This document shows positions 16,730-25,905 of a DNA stretch of 64,000 nucleotides, one piece after another. Below the pieces are notes generated by a model that saw nothing but the letters and a program-made list of their open reading frames with translations, made no database searches and was not told the origin of the DNA. The translations under genes were made by a program, and so were the position numbers. Where the stretch lies: positions 1-64,000 of the forward strand of contig CAWEDI010000024.1 of assembly GCA_963807735.1 (NCBI GenBank), read 5' to 3'. The DNA comes from Roseiarcus sp963807735 (lineage in GTDB: Bacteria; Pseudomonadota; Alphaproteobacteria; Rhizobiales; Beijerinckiaceae). Every line of letters starts with the position of its first letter. The stretch's first letter is position 1.

Positions 16730-17110
16730 TTACTTGAGCTCAACCTTGGCGCCGGCCTTCTCGAGCTGGGCCTTGATCTTCTCGGCCTCGTCCTTGGTGA
16801 CGCCTTCCTTGACGGCCTTCGGGGCGCCTTCGACGAGATCCTTGGCTTCCTTGAGGCCGAGCGCGGTGATTGCCCGGACTTCCTTAATCACTTCGATCTT
16901 CTTGTCGCCGGCGGCCGTCAGCATCACCGTGAACTCGGTCTTCTCCTCGACCGGCGCCGCAGCCGCCGCGCCGCCCGCGGGGGCCGCCGCAACCGCGACC
17001 GCCGCCGCGGCGGAGACGCCCCACTTCTCTTCGAGGAGCTTGGCGAGTTCAGCCGCTTCGAGGATCGTCAGGCCCGAGAGCTCGTCGACGATTTTTTCCA
17101 GATTAGCCAT
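16730..17110 (-). CDS. rplL: 50S ribosomal protein L7/L12
   Basis: The 126-residue product is the ribosomal stalk protein that recruits translation factors. It starts at 17110 (MANLEKIVDELSGLTILEAAEL) behind AGGA. The three classic parts are visible: the N-terminal dimerisation and L10-binding domain (about residues 1-35), an Ala/Gly-rich hinge (AAAAVAVAAAPAGGAAAAAP), and the globular C-terminal domain with KTEFTVMLTAAGDKKIEVIKEVR and the factor-binding helix LGLKEAKDLVEGAPKAVKEGV. It sits 52 bases downstream of rplJ in the standard order. Confidence 0.98.
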   Translation of the reverse strand: MANLEKIVDELSGLTILEAAELAKLLEEKWGVSAAAAVAVAAAPAGGAAAAAPVEEKTEFTVMLTAAGDKKIEVIKEVRAITALGLKEAKDLVEGAPKAVKEGVTKDEAEKIKAQLEKAGAKVELK

Positions 17111-17162
17111 GTCTGTGCTTGTCCTATATGGTTCGAACTTTGCGTTTGGGAAGAGCCTTGCG

Positions 17163-17678
17163 TCAGGCTGCGTCTTTTGAGGCGTAGGCCGAGATGACGC
17201 GCGCGACCTTGGCGGCCGGCGCATTGGCGAGCTGTGCGAGCTTCGTCGCCGGGGCCGTGATGAGCCCGATGAGCTTGGCGCGCAGTTCGTCGAGCGACGG
17301 CATGGTCGCCAGCGCCTTCACCCCATCGGGGTTGAGCGCCGTCTTGCCCATGGCGCCGCCGAGGACCACGAACTTCTCGTGATCCCTAGCGAACGCCACG
17401 GCGGCCTTGGCCGCCGCCACCGGGTCGCTCGAATGAGCGATCAGGGTCGGTCCCTTGAGCAAGGGGCCGATCGAGGCGACGTCCGTTCCTTTAAGAGCAA
17501 TCTGGGCGAGGCGGTTCTTGGCGACCTGAACGGACGCGCCGGCCTGCTTCATCTGCTTGCGCAGGCGCTGCATCTGGGCGACCGTCAAGCCGGAGTACTG
17601 CGCCACCACCACCACCGACGTCTTCGCAAAGACGTCGTGGAGGGCGACGACGGCCTCCTTCTTTTCCGCTCTATCCAC
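17163..17678 (-). CDS. rplJ: 50S ribosomal protein L10
   Basis: The 171-residue product anchors the L7/L12 dimers to 23S rRNA. The start is GTG at 17678 (VDRAEKKEAVVALHDVF), behind GGAG nine bases earlier. The frame is open much further upstream, but those codons match no L10 and fall in the leader. Family signatures include VVVVAQYSGLTVAQMQRLRKQ and KNRLAQIALKGT in the rRNA-binding domain. The C-terminal helix LAQLANAPAAKVARVISAYA binds L12. rplK and rplA are not upstream; an acyltransferase gene on the opposite strand is. L10 usually represses its own operon by binding the mRNA leader. Confidence 0.97.
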   Translation of the reverse strand: MDRAEKKEAVVALHDVFAKTSVVVVAQYSGLTVAQMQRLRKQMKQAGASVQVAKNRLAQIALKGTDVASIGPLLKGPTLIAHSSDPVAAAKAAVAFARDHEKFVVLGGAMGKTALNPDGVKALATMPSLDELRAKLIGLITAPATKLAQLANAPAAKVARVISAYASKDAA

Positions 17679-18212
17679 GTTGCTGTCTCCGGTTGGCGGG
17701 CGAACCCGCCTCCTGCGTAATGCCGCGCTCGCGCCCGAAGGCGTTTCGCGCGACGCTTTGCGCCTGTCCCCGGAGCGAACGCGAGCGTTCAACGCCGGAC
17801 AGATGGTTCGAACCTCATTGCGTCCCAGGCGCGGCTGCGCTGAGAGCGAAATCCGGTTTTCCCCGTCTATGCAGGCCCCCACGATCCGGTTAGGATCGAT
17901 TCGGGAATTAAGTCGCTCGCGGGCCTAAGCCCTCGGGCGACGCCGGCAGTCTCGGACAGGACATGGCCGGAATAGACACGAGGTTGCCCCCGGGTCCTCC
18001 GGCCTATCCACCGCTCCCTACGTCCGTTCGCCGCAATCGGCCGCTCGAATGCAAGGGCGGAAGCCATGAATGATCATCGGGGCCCCATGCGCCGCTAAGC
18101 CCCAGCGCACGCCCTTAGCGTCTTGCCAAGCGGACGGCAAGAGGGCGCCTGCATTTTTCCGCCGCATTCAGCATGCTCCTTTACGGCGCCGAAAGCGGCG
18201 CGGCGCTAACTC
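17679..18212 (-). promoter_or_regulatory. rplJ operon promoter and leader region (534-base gap between divergent genes)
   Basis: No gene is supported here. The first 250 bases before rplJ on the minus strand should hold the mRNA leader that the L10-L12 complex binds in many bacteria. GC-rich inverted segments are present, but I cannot draw a specific fold with confidence. The promoters for the ribosomal-polymerase operon must also lie here because the gene on the far side is divergent. No clear -35/-10 pair was found by eye. Confidence 0.4.
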
Positions 18213-19382
18213 GTGCGCCAAAGCGAGTTCGACTTGCGCCCTCATCCGCCATCCCGTGTCGATCTGCCGGCGCTGACAAGTCTGCGCTTTTTCGCGGCGG
18301 CGATGATTTTCGTCTTTCACCTGCGGGAGTTCGCCCCAGCCGACTGGCTCTATCGGATCGCCCCGGCGATGTACCACGGCGTCTCGTTCTTCTTCGTGCT
18401 GTCGGGCTTCGTGCTGACCCACGCCTACGTCGGGCGCGAGGTTTCGTGGACGCGATTCTACCGCGCCCGCATCGCCCGCATTGTTCCGATGCACCTCGCG
18501 AGCCTCGCGCTGCTGCTGGCGGCGCTGCCTTTGCCGCTGGCGGTCGGCCAGAGGCTCGGCGTCGGCGCGGCGACGCTGTCGTTCGTCCTGAAGGCGTCGA
18601 TGCTCGACGCTTGGGCGCCGACCCGCGCCATTCTGCAATCCTGGAATAACGTCTCCTGGTCGATCTCAGTGGAAATGGCGTTCTACGCCGTTTTTCCATT
18701 GCTTCTTTCGGCTATGTTGCGCCGGCCCGCGCTTACCCTTGCCGCCGCTGGGGCCGTTTCGTTCAGCGTCCTCGACGTCGGCGTCGCGGCCGGACTTCCG
18801 GTGTTCGCGCTCGACCGCGACGCGCTGACGCTGTTCAATATCGGCTCGTGCTTTCCGCTGGCGCGCGGCTTCGAGTTTGTGCTCGGCGTCGCGACCTGCC
18901 TTGCGTGGCGGCGCTGGTTGCAACCGGCGTCGCTGTCGGCCCGCGCCTGGACGGGGATCGAGGCGGCCGCGCTGGCGGGCGCGGCGGTCTGGCTACTGGC
19001 TTGCGTTCCCGCGCTGATGGGTCTGGCCGAGGGGCCGGCCTTCGTCTGGCTGCGGGCGTCCGGCTCGTGCTGGGTGTTCGCGCTGCTGATCGCGGCGCTG
19101 GCGGGCGGCCAGGGGAGAGTCAGCCGCGGGCTCGCCTGGCGTCCGTTGGTCGCCCTGGGCGAGGCGAGCTTCGCGTTCTACATGGTCCACATGATTGTGA
19201 TGCGCGCGCTGCGCTTCCATTTCGGGCAGGGGCCGGGCACGCTGTCGGCGCTGGCGCTGTCGCTCGGACTCGCGTTCCTGTTTCACCACGCCGTCGAAAT
19301 TCCCATGCGCCGTCGTCTAATGGGTGTCGCGACCTCCGCGCGCCCGGCTCCTCGCGTCGCCGCCGCGGACCGCTTCGCCTAA
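18213..19382 (+). CDS. acyltransferase 3 family membrane protein (OafA/YrhL type)
   Basis: The 389-residue product is a multi-pass inner-membrane enzyme of the family that O-acetylates or O-acylates cell-surface sugars. The signature opening LPALTSLRFFAAAMIFVFHL (about residues 18-37) contains the R..A...V..FH pattern with the proposed catalytic His. It is followed by GVSFFFVLSGFVLTH, then RFYRARIARIVPMHLASL, and about ten hydrophobic helices to the end (FAFYMVHMIVMRAL and AVEIPMRRRL near the C terminus). The start is GTG. The substrate is unknown, since no polysaccharide genes lie nearby. It is divergent from rplJ and 64 bases before the P-type ATPase. Confidence 0.85.
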   Translation: MRQSEFDLRPHPPSRVDLPALTSLRFFAAAMIFVFHLREFAPADWLYRIAPAMYHGVSFFFVLSGFVLTHAYVGREVSWTRFYRARIARIVPMHLASLALLLAALPLPLAVGQRLGVGAATLSFVLKASMLDAWAPTRAILQSWNNVSWSISVEMAFYAVFPLLLSAMLRRPALTLAAAGAVSFSVLDVGVAAGLPVFALDRDALTLFNIGSCFPLARGFEFVLGVATCLAWRRWLQPASLSARAWTGIEAAALAGAAVWLLACVPALMGLAEGPAFVWLRASGSCWVFALLIAALAGGQGRVSRGLAWRPLVALGEASFAFYMVHMIVMRALRFHFGQGPGTLSALALSLGLAFLFHHAVEIPMRRRLMGVATSARPAPRVAAADRFA

Positions 19383-19446
19383 ACCGCGACTGCGATCCGT
19401 CCTTGTCGCTTTGCCGTCAGCGCTTACGTTTAGGCGAGGAGCCACG

Positions 19447-21594
19447 ATGAGCCAGGCGGACGATCTCGATCCCTTTGTGCGGCGCCCTGAAGCGGGCGTC
19501 TCGGCGATCGACCTTGTCGTCGAGGGCGTGCATTGCGGCGCCTGCGTGGCGACGATCGAGAAGGGGTTTCGCGATCAGAAAGGCGTGCGAGGCGCGCGGG
19601 TCAACCTCGCCAGCAAGCGCGTGACCGTCGAATGGGACGACGGCGCCGTCACCCCGCAGGCGATCGTCTCCCGGCTCGAGGGGCTCGGCTATCCCGCCTT
19701 TCCGTTCGCGGCGGAGCGCCGCGACAGCGTCGAAGCGGACGCCGAGCGCGATCTGAGCCGCCGCCTCATCGTCGCGGCGGCGGGGACGGCGCTGCTGATG
19801 GCGCTCGACTCTCACGTTCTCATGGCGTTCGTCGCGCTTCCGACTGTCGCCTATGCCGGCTGGCCGTTCTTTCGCAGCGCGGGTCGCAGTCTCAGCCAGC
19901 GTTCGGTCAACATGGACGTTCCGATCGCCGTCGGCGTCGCCCTGACAATGCTGACCTCGCTGTTCGCCGGCCCGCTGCACGTGCGCGCCTATTTCGACAG
20001 CGCGCCGATGCTGCTCGCCTTCTTGCTCGCCGGCCGGCTGTTCGATCAGCGCATGCGCCGCAAGACGCGCGAGTTCGCCGCGGGTCTTGCCGGCCTGAAG
20101 CCGGAGCGGGCGGTCACGCTCGATCCGCGCGGCGAGGCGCGCGAAGTCGCCATCGCCGCCGTCGCGCCAGGCGATCTCGTGCTGGTGCGCGCCGGCGAGC
20201 GCATTCCCGTCGACGGGATCGTTGAGGAAGGCCGATCCGAGGTTGACCTCAGCCTCGTCACCGGCGAGTCCCGTCCCGTAGCGGTTGCCGACGGCGCCGA
20301 GGTTTATGCCGGCGCGCTCAATCTCGGCGGCGCGTTGCGGGTGCGGGTGCGCAAGGCGGCGACCGGCACGCTGCTCGACGAGGTTAACGCGCTGATCGAA
20401 AAGGCGGTCGAGCAACGCTCGGCCTATGTCCGCCTCGCCGATCGCGCGGCGCGCTATTACGTGCCCCTGGTGACGGTCGCCTCGCTCGGCGCATTCGTCG
20501 GCTGGCTGCTGGCCGGCGCGACGCTCGCCGCCGCGCTGGAAATCGCAATCGCGGTCCTGATTATCACCTGTCCCTGCGCGCTCGGCCTCGCCGTGCCCGC
20601 CGTGCAGGTGGTTGCGGCGGGCGCGCTGTTCCGTCGCGGCGTGCTGCTCAACAGCGGCGAAGCGTTGGAGCGGCTCGCCGACGTCGACACGATCGTGTTC
20701 GACAAGACCGGCACGCTGACCTTGCCGGCGCCGACCCTGGCCAACCCCGACGCGGCGACCCCATCGGAACTCGCGCTCGCCGGCGCGCTGGCGCTAGCGA
20801 GCCGGCATCCCCTGGCGGAGGCGCTGGCCAAGGCGTCGGGCGCGCAATCGCCGCTGACGGCGCACGAGTTTCCCGGCCAGGGCGTCACCGCGCTGGTCGA
20901 CGGCAAGCGGCTGAAGCTCGGGTCGATCGCCTATTGCAAAGCCGACGCGGAAGCGGCGGCTGTCGCCGCGGCGTGGCCCGACGCCTCGCTGATCGCGTTC
21001 CGCGGGCCGGAGCGCGCCGTCGTCTTCGCCTTGCGGCAGGCGACCCGGCCCGACGCCGCCGCGACCATCGCGCGGCTCGCGTCAGGCTACTCCATCGAGA
21101 TTCTCTCCGGCGATAGCGAGGCTGCGGTCAAAGCTCTGGCGGCCGAGGTGAAGGTCGCCGACTGGTCGGCCCGTCTCAAGCCGGCCGACAAGGTCGCGCG
21201 CCTCAAGGCGCTGAAGGCGCAGGGGCGGCGCGTGCTGATGGTTGGCGACGGGCTCAACGACGCCCCGGCGCTCGCCGCCGCCGACGCTTCGATCGCCCCA
21301 GTCTCGGCGACCCACCTGGCGCAGACCCAGGCGGATGCGGTTTTCCTCGGCACCCGGCTCGCGCCGGTCGCGGAGGCGGTCGCGCTCGCCGCGAGGGCCA
21401 AGCGATTGATGATCGAAAACCTCTGGCTGTCGGCGATCTACAACGCCGTCGCCGTGCCGCTGGCGCTCGCCGGGCTGGTGACACCGCTCGTCGCGGCGGT
21501 GGCAATGTCGGGCTCGTCGGCGCTCGTCATCCTCAACGCCTTGCGCGCGGGCCGAGGGAACGAACAAATCTTAACCAGCCCGCCCAAGCCTTGA
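19447..21594 (+). CDS. P1B-type copper-transporting ATPase, FixI/CcoI-like
   Basis: The 715-residue product is a heavy-metal P-type ATPase. I start at ATG 19447 (MSQADDLDPFV), behind GGCGAGGAG. Domains in order are an N-terminal metal-binding domain with GVHCGACV (about residue 30), membrane helices, the actuator loop TGES, the transport motif TCPCALGLAVPA, the phosphorylation site DKTGTLT, HPLAEAL in the nucleotide domain, and the hinge GDGLNDAPALAAAD. The segment NMDVPIAVGVALTMLTSLF, the following AYFDSAPMLLAFLLAGR and the ending YNAVAVPLALAGLVTPL resemble FixI/CcoI. Those proteins deliver copper for cbb3 oxidase assembly, as opposed to CopA-type detoxification. None of the usual ccoGHS or ccoNOQP neighbours is here, so the FixI role is not secured. 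Confidence 0.85.
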   Translation: MSQADDLDPFVRRPEAGVSAIDLVVEGVHCGACVATIEKGFRDQKGVRGARVNLASKRVTVEWDDGAVTPQAIVSRLEGLGYPAFPFAAERRDSVEADAERDLSRRLIVAAAGTALLMALDSHVLMAFVALPTVAYAGWPFFRSAGRSLSQRSVNMDVPIAVGVALTMLTSLFAGPLHVRAYFDSAPMLLAFLLAGRLFDQRMRRKTREFAAGLAGLKPERAVTLDPRGEAREVAIAAVAPGDLVLVRAGERIPVDGIVEEGRSEVDLSLVTGESRPVAVADGAEVYAGALNLGGALRVRVRKAATGTLLDEVNALIEKAVEQRSAYVRLADRAARYYVPLVTVASLGAFVGWLLAGATLAAALEIAIAVLIITCPCALGLAVPAVQVVAAGALFRRGVLLNSGEALERLADVDTIVFDKTGTLTLPAPTLANPDAATPSELALAGALALASRHPLAEALAKASGAQSPLTAHEFPGQGVTALVDGKRLKLGSIAYCKADAEAAAVAAAWPDASLIAFRGPERAVVFALRQATRPDAAATIARLASGYSIEILSGDSEAAVKALAAEVKVADWSARLKPADKVARLKALKAQGRRVLMVGDGLNDAPALAAADASIAPVSATHLAQTQADAVFLGTRLAPVAEAVALAARAKRLMIENLWLSAIYNAVAVPLALAGLVTPLVAAVAMSGSSALVILNALRAGRGNEQILTSPPKP

Positions 21595-21707
21595 GCGCGC
21601 CCGCAGCGTCACGGAAATGTATCATTGTTTGCGATTGTCGGCGCTGATATGGACCGCCGCGCCCTTTGAGGCTGCGGGTCGGGCGGGGTTGCAGTATGCA
21701 GGGTAAG

Positions 21708-22640
21708 ATGAAGATCCTGGCGGGCAACTCCAACCCGCAGATCGCCGAAGCCATCGCCGCCTACCTCGGCGAGCCGCTCACCCGCTGCCACGTCCGCCGC
21801 TTCGCCGATCTCGAAATCTTCGTCGAAATCCTCGAAAACGTGCGCGGCCGCGACACTTTCATCGTGCAGTCGACGTCGTATCCGACCAACGACAACCTGA
21901 TGGAGCTGCTGATCATGATCGACGCGCTGCGGCGCGCGTCGGCGCAGCGCATCACCGCGGTGCTTCCCTATTTCGGCTATGCCCGCCAGGACCGTAAGCC
22001 CGGCCCGCGCTCGCCGATCTCGGCGAAGCTTGTCGCCAACCTCATCACCCGCGCCGGCGCCGACCGCGTGCTGACCGTCGATCTGCACGCCGGGCAGATC
22101 CAGGGCTTCTTCGACATTCCGACCGACAACCTGTTCTCCGCGCCGACGATGGTGCGCGACATCAAGGAGCGCGGGCTCGTGCGCAACGCGATGGTGGTGT
22201 CGCCCGACGTCGGCGGCGTGGTGCGCGCCCGCGCGCTCGCCAAGCGGCTCGACGCGCCGCTCGCCATCGTCGACAAGCGCCGCGAGCGGGCGGGCGAGTC
22301 GGAAGTGATGAACATCATTGGCGACGTGAAGGGCCGCAATTGCGTGCTGCTCGACGACATCGTCGATTCCGGCGGCACGTTGTGCAACGCCGCCGACGCG
22401 CTGCTCGAAGCCGGCGCCGAGAGCGTTTCGGCCTACATCACCCATGGGGTATTGTCCGGTGGCGCCGTCGCGCGCGTGGCCTCTTCAAGCCTGAAGGAGC
22501 TGGTGCTGACCGACACGATCGCCCCGACCGAGCCGGTCAGGCTCGCTCGGAACATCCGCGTCATCACCATCGCGCCGCTGATCGGCGAGGCGATCGCGCG
22601 AATATATAAAGAAGAGAGCGTATCGAGCCTGTTCGATTGA
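21708..22640 (+). CDS. prs: ribose-phosphate pyrophosphokinase
   Basis: The 310-residue enzyme makes phosphoribosyl pyrophosphate from ribose 5-phosphate and ATP for nucleotide, histidine and tryptophan synthesis. It is cytosolic. MKILAGNSN at 21708 matches the usual start, but an ATG four codons earlier (21696), behind GGGG, is also possible. Visible signatures are the ATP-binding flexible loop YFGYARQDRK, the VDLHAGQIQGFFDIPTDNL region, VSPDVGGVVRARALAK, and the PRPP loop VLLDDIVDSGGT. Length is normal. It is a single gene between the copper ATPase and a REP-like repeat. Confidence 0.96.
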   Translation: MKILAGNSNPQIAEAIAAYLGEPLTRCHVRRFADLEIFVEILENVRGRDTFIVQSTSYPTNDNLMELLIMIDALRRASAQRITAVLPYFGYARQDRKPGPRSPISAKLVANLITRAGADRVLTVDLHAGQIQGFFDIPTDNLFSAPTMVRDIKERGLVRNAMVVSPDVGGVVRARALAKRLDAPLAIVDKRRERAGESEVMNIIGDVKGRNCVLLDDIVDSGGTLCNAADALLEAGAESVSAYITHGVLSGGAVARVASSSLKELVLTDTIAPTEPVRLARNIRVITIAPLIGEAIARIYKEESVSSLFD

Positions 22641-22654
22641 TTGCCGATATTGCC

Positions 22655-22760
22655 GTCATGGCGAGCGAAGCGAAGCCATCCAGCCGATGAGAGATCGTCT
22701 GTCAACCTGATAGCGTCACGCTGGCGGCGCGCTGGATGGCGTCGCTTCGCTCGCCATGAC
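22655..22760. repeat. REP-like palindromic repeat with 29-base arms
   Basis: GTCATGGCGAGCGAAGCG begins the left arm (22655-22683), and its inverted copy ends at 22760 (right arm 22732-22760). The arms match at 28 of 29 positions around a 48-base centre. A related, less perfect copy lies at 51256-51359. This is the type of short interspersed palindrome found between genes in many Hyphomicrobiales. It could fold in mRNA downstream of prs. Confidence 0.8.
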
Positions 22761-22786
22761 AATTCCTATAATCAGACGAGTGCCCC

Positions 22787-23284
22787 ATGCGCGCCAAATT
22801 CGCTCTGTTGGTCTTTTTGTCCGCGACCTCGCCGGCTTTTGCCGCCGACCCCCTGGCGCCGCCGCCCGGCACGGCGCTTCTCGCTAAATTCGCCGCGCGC
22901 GGCGATCAGATTTACACCTGCACCTTGAACGGCAACGTCTACGAGTGGCGGTTTACGGGGCCTGAGGCCGAGTTGTTCGACGCCGACGGCGCGAAGGCTG
23001 GCAAGCACTATGCCGGCCCGACCTGGGAAGCCGGCGATGGCAGCAAGGTGCGCGGACGCGTCGTCGCGTCCAAGGCGGCGCCCGATGGAGTCAGCGTGCC
23101 GTGGCTTCTGCTTGCCGCCGCGTCGCACGAAGGCGAGGGACGCATGGACGAAGTCACCTATGTCCAGCGCGTCGACACCAAGGGCGGGGGCGCGCCGAAA
23201 GACGGATGCGCGGCCGATCGCGCCGGCCAGGTCGCGAGATCGCCGTACGAGGCCAATTATCTGTTCTACCGCGCGCCGAAGTAG
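22787..23284 (+). CDS. DUF3455-type secreted protein
   Basis: The 165-residue product has a Sec signal peptide (MRAKFALLVFLSATSPAFA, cleavage before ADPL). The mature part reads LLAKFAARGDQIYTCT, then WRFTGPEAELFDADGAKAGKHYAGPTWEAGDGSKVRG and VPWLLLAAASHEGEGRMDEVTYVQRV. These are hallmarks, as I recall them, of the DUF3455 family of unknown function, found in the periplasm or outside the cell. Two cysteines (YTCT and DGCAADR) could form a disulfide. It is a lone gene, five bases from the convergent cyclase gene. Confidence 0.75.
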   Translation: MRAKFALLVFLSATSPAFAADPLAPPPGTALLAKFAARGDQIYTCTLNGNVYEWRFTGPEAELFDADGAKAGKHYAGPTWEAGDGSKVRGRVVASKAAPDGVSVPWLLLAAASHEGEGRMDEVTYVQRVDTKGGGAPKDGCAADRAGQVARSPYEANYLFYRAPK

Positions 23285-23289
23285 GGCGG

Positions 23290-24552
23290 TCACACCGCCG
23301 GCGCGAACAATTCGTGCGGCTGCCCGAGTCCGCGCAGCTCGAACGCGCCGAGGCTCGGCAACGCGCTACAATAGCCGTAAACGCGGGCGAAATCGTCGCT
23401 GACGATCAGCGGCAGATCCCTCGCTTTTGCTACGGCCTCGATGCGGCTCACCAGATTGACGGCGGGGCCGATCACCGTGAAATCGACGCGGTCCACGGAG
23501 CCGATATTGCCGTAAGTCACCTCGCCGTAATGCAGCGCGATGACCAGCCGCAGCGGCGCCTCGGACTCGGCGACAGGCCGCAACGCCATCGCGGCGAACG
23601 TCTCGCGTGCCGCCGCGAGCGCGTTGCCCGCGGCGCCGCGCGCCTCCTCCGCGGTCGCGGCGGGGAAAATCGCCAGCAACCCGTCGCCGATGAATTTCAG
23701 GATCTCGCCGCCGTGGGCGGCGATCGCCCGCGACTGGAGATCAAACAGGTCGTTGAGCACCGCGATCACCCGCGCGCTCGGCGCGTGGTCGGAAAGCGCG
23801 GTGAAGCCGCGCAAATCCGACGACCAGATCGCCGCCGAGATCTGCTCGCCGCTGCCGCGCCGGATTTTCCCGTCCAGCACGCGCGGGCCGGTCTGCGCCC
23901 CGAGATAGGCGGCGAGCACATTCTCGGCGATCTGGCGCTGGTTGCGCATGTCGGCGATCAACGCAATGTCGCCGCTGAAGCCGGTCAGCAGGTCGATTTC
24001 CGCCTGCCGAAAGCCGCCCACCGCATCCGAGACATAGGTCATCACATGCGTCTCGAAGCCGAACGGGCTGTCGACGGGAATCGTCAGATAATCCGTCGCG
24101 CCCCGCGCCTTCAGGTCCGCCAGGATGGAGAAGTCGAACGTCGAGTCGTCGTCGAGACGCCGGCGGATGATCTTTTTCTCGGTTCGCGCCTGCAGCATCG
24201 GGTTGTCGGCGTAGGGTATGATGTCGAGCACTTCGTGCATGACCATGATTTTGCGCGTTTCGGCGATGTCCTTCCACCAGTGATAGGTCGCGCCGAGGAA
24301 CTGCGGGTGCAGGGTCGACGTGTTGACCCCGACCCGCAACAACCCGATGCCCGCCGCCGTCAGCCGCCAGCCATATTCGTCAATGACTTTGGTGAAGGAA
24401 AGCTCGCGGCGCGCGGAGCCGCGCACCCACGCCGATACACCCTCCAACGTCTCGCTCCGCGGCCGCAAAGGCTCAGGGGTGGAGACCGTCGAGTGGATGA
24501 CCGTCGCGCCCGACAATCCCGGCGTTTGCGGCCGAGGGCTCTCCTGCGCCAT
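23290..24552 (-). CDS. class III adenylate/guanylate cyclase
   Basis: The 420-residue product has an N-terminal region of about 225 residues that resembles no named sensor I can place with confidence (WWKDIAETRKIMVMHEVLD and YLTIPVDSPFGFETHVMTYVS look like a GAF-type ligand domain). A cyclase homology domain follows, from about residue 235. In that domain the two metal-binding aspartates are in WSSDLRGFTALSD and LKFIGDGLLAIFP. The transition-state Asn/Arg pair is in IGPAVNLVSRIEAVAK. All key residues appear present, so an active cAMP- or cGMP-forming enzyme is likely. No membrane segment is seen. It ends four bases before the aminotransferase frame and may be its downstream partner in transcription. 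Confidence 0.85.
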   Translation of the reverse strand: MAQESPRPQTPGLSGATVIHSTVSTPEPLRPRSETLEGVSAWVRGSARRELSFTKVIDEYGWRLTAAGIGLLRVGVNTSTLHPQFLGATYHWWKDIAETRKIMVMHEVLDIIPYADNPMLQARTEKKIIRRRLDDDSTFDFSILADLKARGATDYLTIPVDSPFGFETHVMTYVSDAVGGFRQAEIDLLTGFSGDIALIADMRNQRQIAENVLAAYLGAQTGPRVLDGKIRRGSGEQISAAIWSSDLRGFTALSDHAPSARVIAVLNDLFDLQSRAIAAHGGEILKFIGDGLLAIFPAATAEEARGAAGNALAAARETFAAMALRPVAESEAPLRLVIALHYGEVTYGNIGSVDRVDFTVIGPAVNLVSRIEAVAKARDLPLIVSDDFARVYGYCSALPSLGAFELRGLGQPHELFAPAV

Positions 24553-24555
24553 CCG

Positions 24556-25905
24556 CTAAAACCGTTTCAGCGCTCGGCCGAAGCGATCGAACATCTCGTC
24601 AATGTCCTGCGACGAAATCACCAGCGGGGGGCAGAACGCGATCACGTCGCCGATGGCGCGGATGATGAGCCCTTCCTCGTGGCAGAGTTCGGCGAGCCTC
24701 GCGCCGCACGACCCCGGCGGATCGAACGGCGCCTTGCTCGCCTTGTCGGCGACGAACTCCAGCGCGCCGATCAGCCCGACGCCGCGCGCCTCGCCGACCT
24801 TGGGATGCGAGGCGAACGTGCGCAACCGCTCCTGGAACTGGGGGCCAAGCCGTCGCGCCGCGCCGACCAGGTCCTTCTCCTCGATGATGTCGAGGTTCTC
24901 CAATGCGATCGCCGTCCCCACGGGATGCCCGCTCGCGGTGAAGCCGTGCGCGAACACGCCGATCTTCGCCGAGTTGTCGGCGAGCGTCTGATAGACCTTG
25001 TCGGTGAACAGGATCGCCGAGAGCGGAAAGTAGCTGGAGGTGATCGCCTTGGACACCACCATGAAATCGGGCTCAATGTTGTAGGTCTGCGAGCCGAACA
25101 TGTTGCCGGTGCGGCCGAAGCCGGTGATGACCTCGTCGGCGACCACCAGCACGTCATGCTTGCGGCAGACGGCCTGCATCTTCTCCCAATAAGTGGCGGG
25201 AGGCGGCATGACGCCGCCGGCGCCCATCACCGGCTCGCCGATGAAGGCGGCGACCGTCTCCGGCCCCTCCGCGACGATCGTGGCGTCAAGCTCCTCGGCG
25301 AGCCGCGTGGCGAACGCCTCCTCGCTCTCGCCCGGCTGGCCGAAGCGCCAAAGGTTCGGACAGGTCAGGTGCTTGACGAACGGCAGCGGCAGATCGAAGT
25401 CGCGATAGAAGTTCGGCATCCCGGTCAGGCTGCCGGCGACGATCGTCACGCCGTGATACGCCTTCTGGCGCGACAGAAACTTCTTCTTCTGCGGCCGGCC
25501 AAGCGCATTGTTGTAGTACCAGATCATCTTGACGACGAGATCGTTGGCCTCCGATCCCGACGAGGTGAAATGCGCCTTCGCCATGCCCGGCGCGAGCGCG
25601 ACAAGGCGCTCGGCGAGCTTGGTCGCGGAGGGGTGCGATTTGTGGCTGAACGAGTGGTAGAAGGGCAGCTTCGCCATCTGCTCGGCGGCGGCCTTCACCA
25701 GCCGCTGTTCGCCGAAGCCGACCGCGACGCTCCACAGCCCCGCCAGGCCCTCGATATATTCCTTGCCCTGATCGTCGTAAACGCGCACGCCTTCGCCGCG
25801 CTCGATCATCATCGGGCCGACCTGCTCGTGGCGGCGGGCGTTGGTGGCGGGATGGAAGTAATAGGCGATGTCGCGGGCGGCGAGCGAGTTCGGCCTGTCA
25901 GTCAT
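24556..25905 (-). CDS. class III PLP-dependent aminotransferase (omega-aminotransferase type)
   Basis: The 449-residue enzyme belongs to the family that moves amino groups from terminal amines or beta-alanine-like donors to pyruvate or another keto acid. Signatures are the N-terminal YIEGLAGLWSVAVGFG, the phosphate-binding FTSSGSEANDLVVKM (about residue 118), AYHGVTIVAGSLTG, the PLP-contacting Asp in LVVADEVITGFGRTG, and the Schiff-base lysine in VVSKAITSSYFPLSA (about residue 285). The late GHPVGTAIALENLDI and ARGVGLIGALEFV are also typical. The donor cannot be fixed from sequence. The cyclase gene follows on the same strand, three bases on. Confidence 0.9.
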   Translation of the reverse strand: MTDRPNSLAARDIAYYFHPATNARRHEQVGPMMIERGEGVRVYDDQGKEYIEGLAGLWSVAVGFGEQRLVKAAAEQMAKLPFYHSFSHKSHPSATKLAERLVALAPGMAKAHFTSSGSEANDLVVKMIWYYNNALGRPQKKKFLSRQKAYHGVTIVAGSLTGMPNFYRDFDLPLPFVKHLTCPNLWRFGQPGESEEAFATRLAEELDATIVAEGPETVAAFIGEPVMGAGGVMPPPATYWEKMQAVCRKHDVLVVADEVITGFGRTGNMFGSQTYNIEPDFMVVSKAITSSYFPLSAILFTDKVYQTLADNSAKIGVFAHGFTASGHPVGTAIALENLDIIEEKDLVGAARRLGPQFQERLRTFASHPKVGEARGVGLIGALEFVADKASKAPFDPPGSCGARLAELCHEEGLIIRAIGDVIAFCPPLVISSQDIDEMFDRFGRALKRF

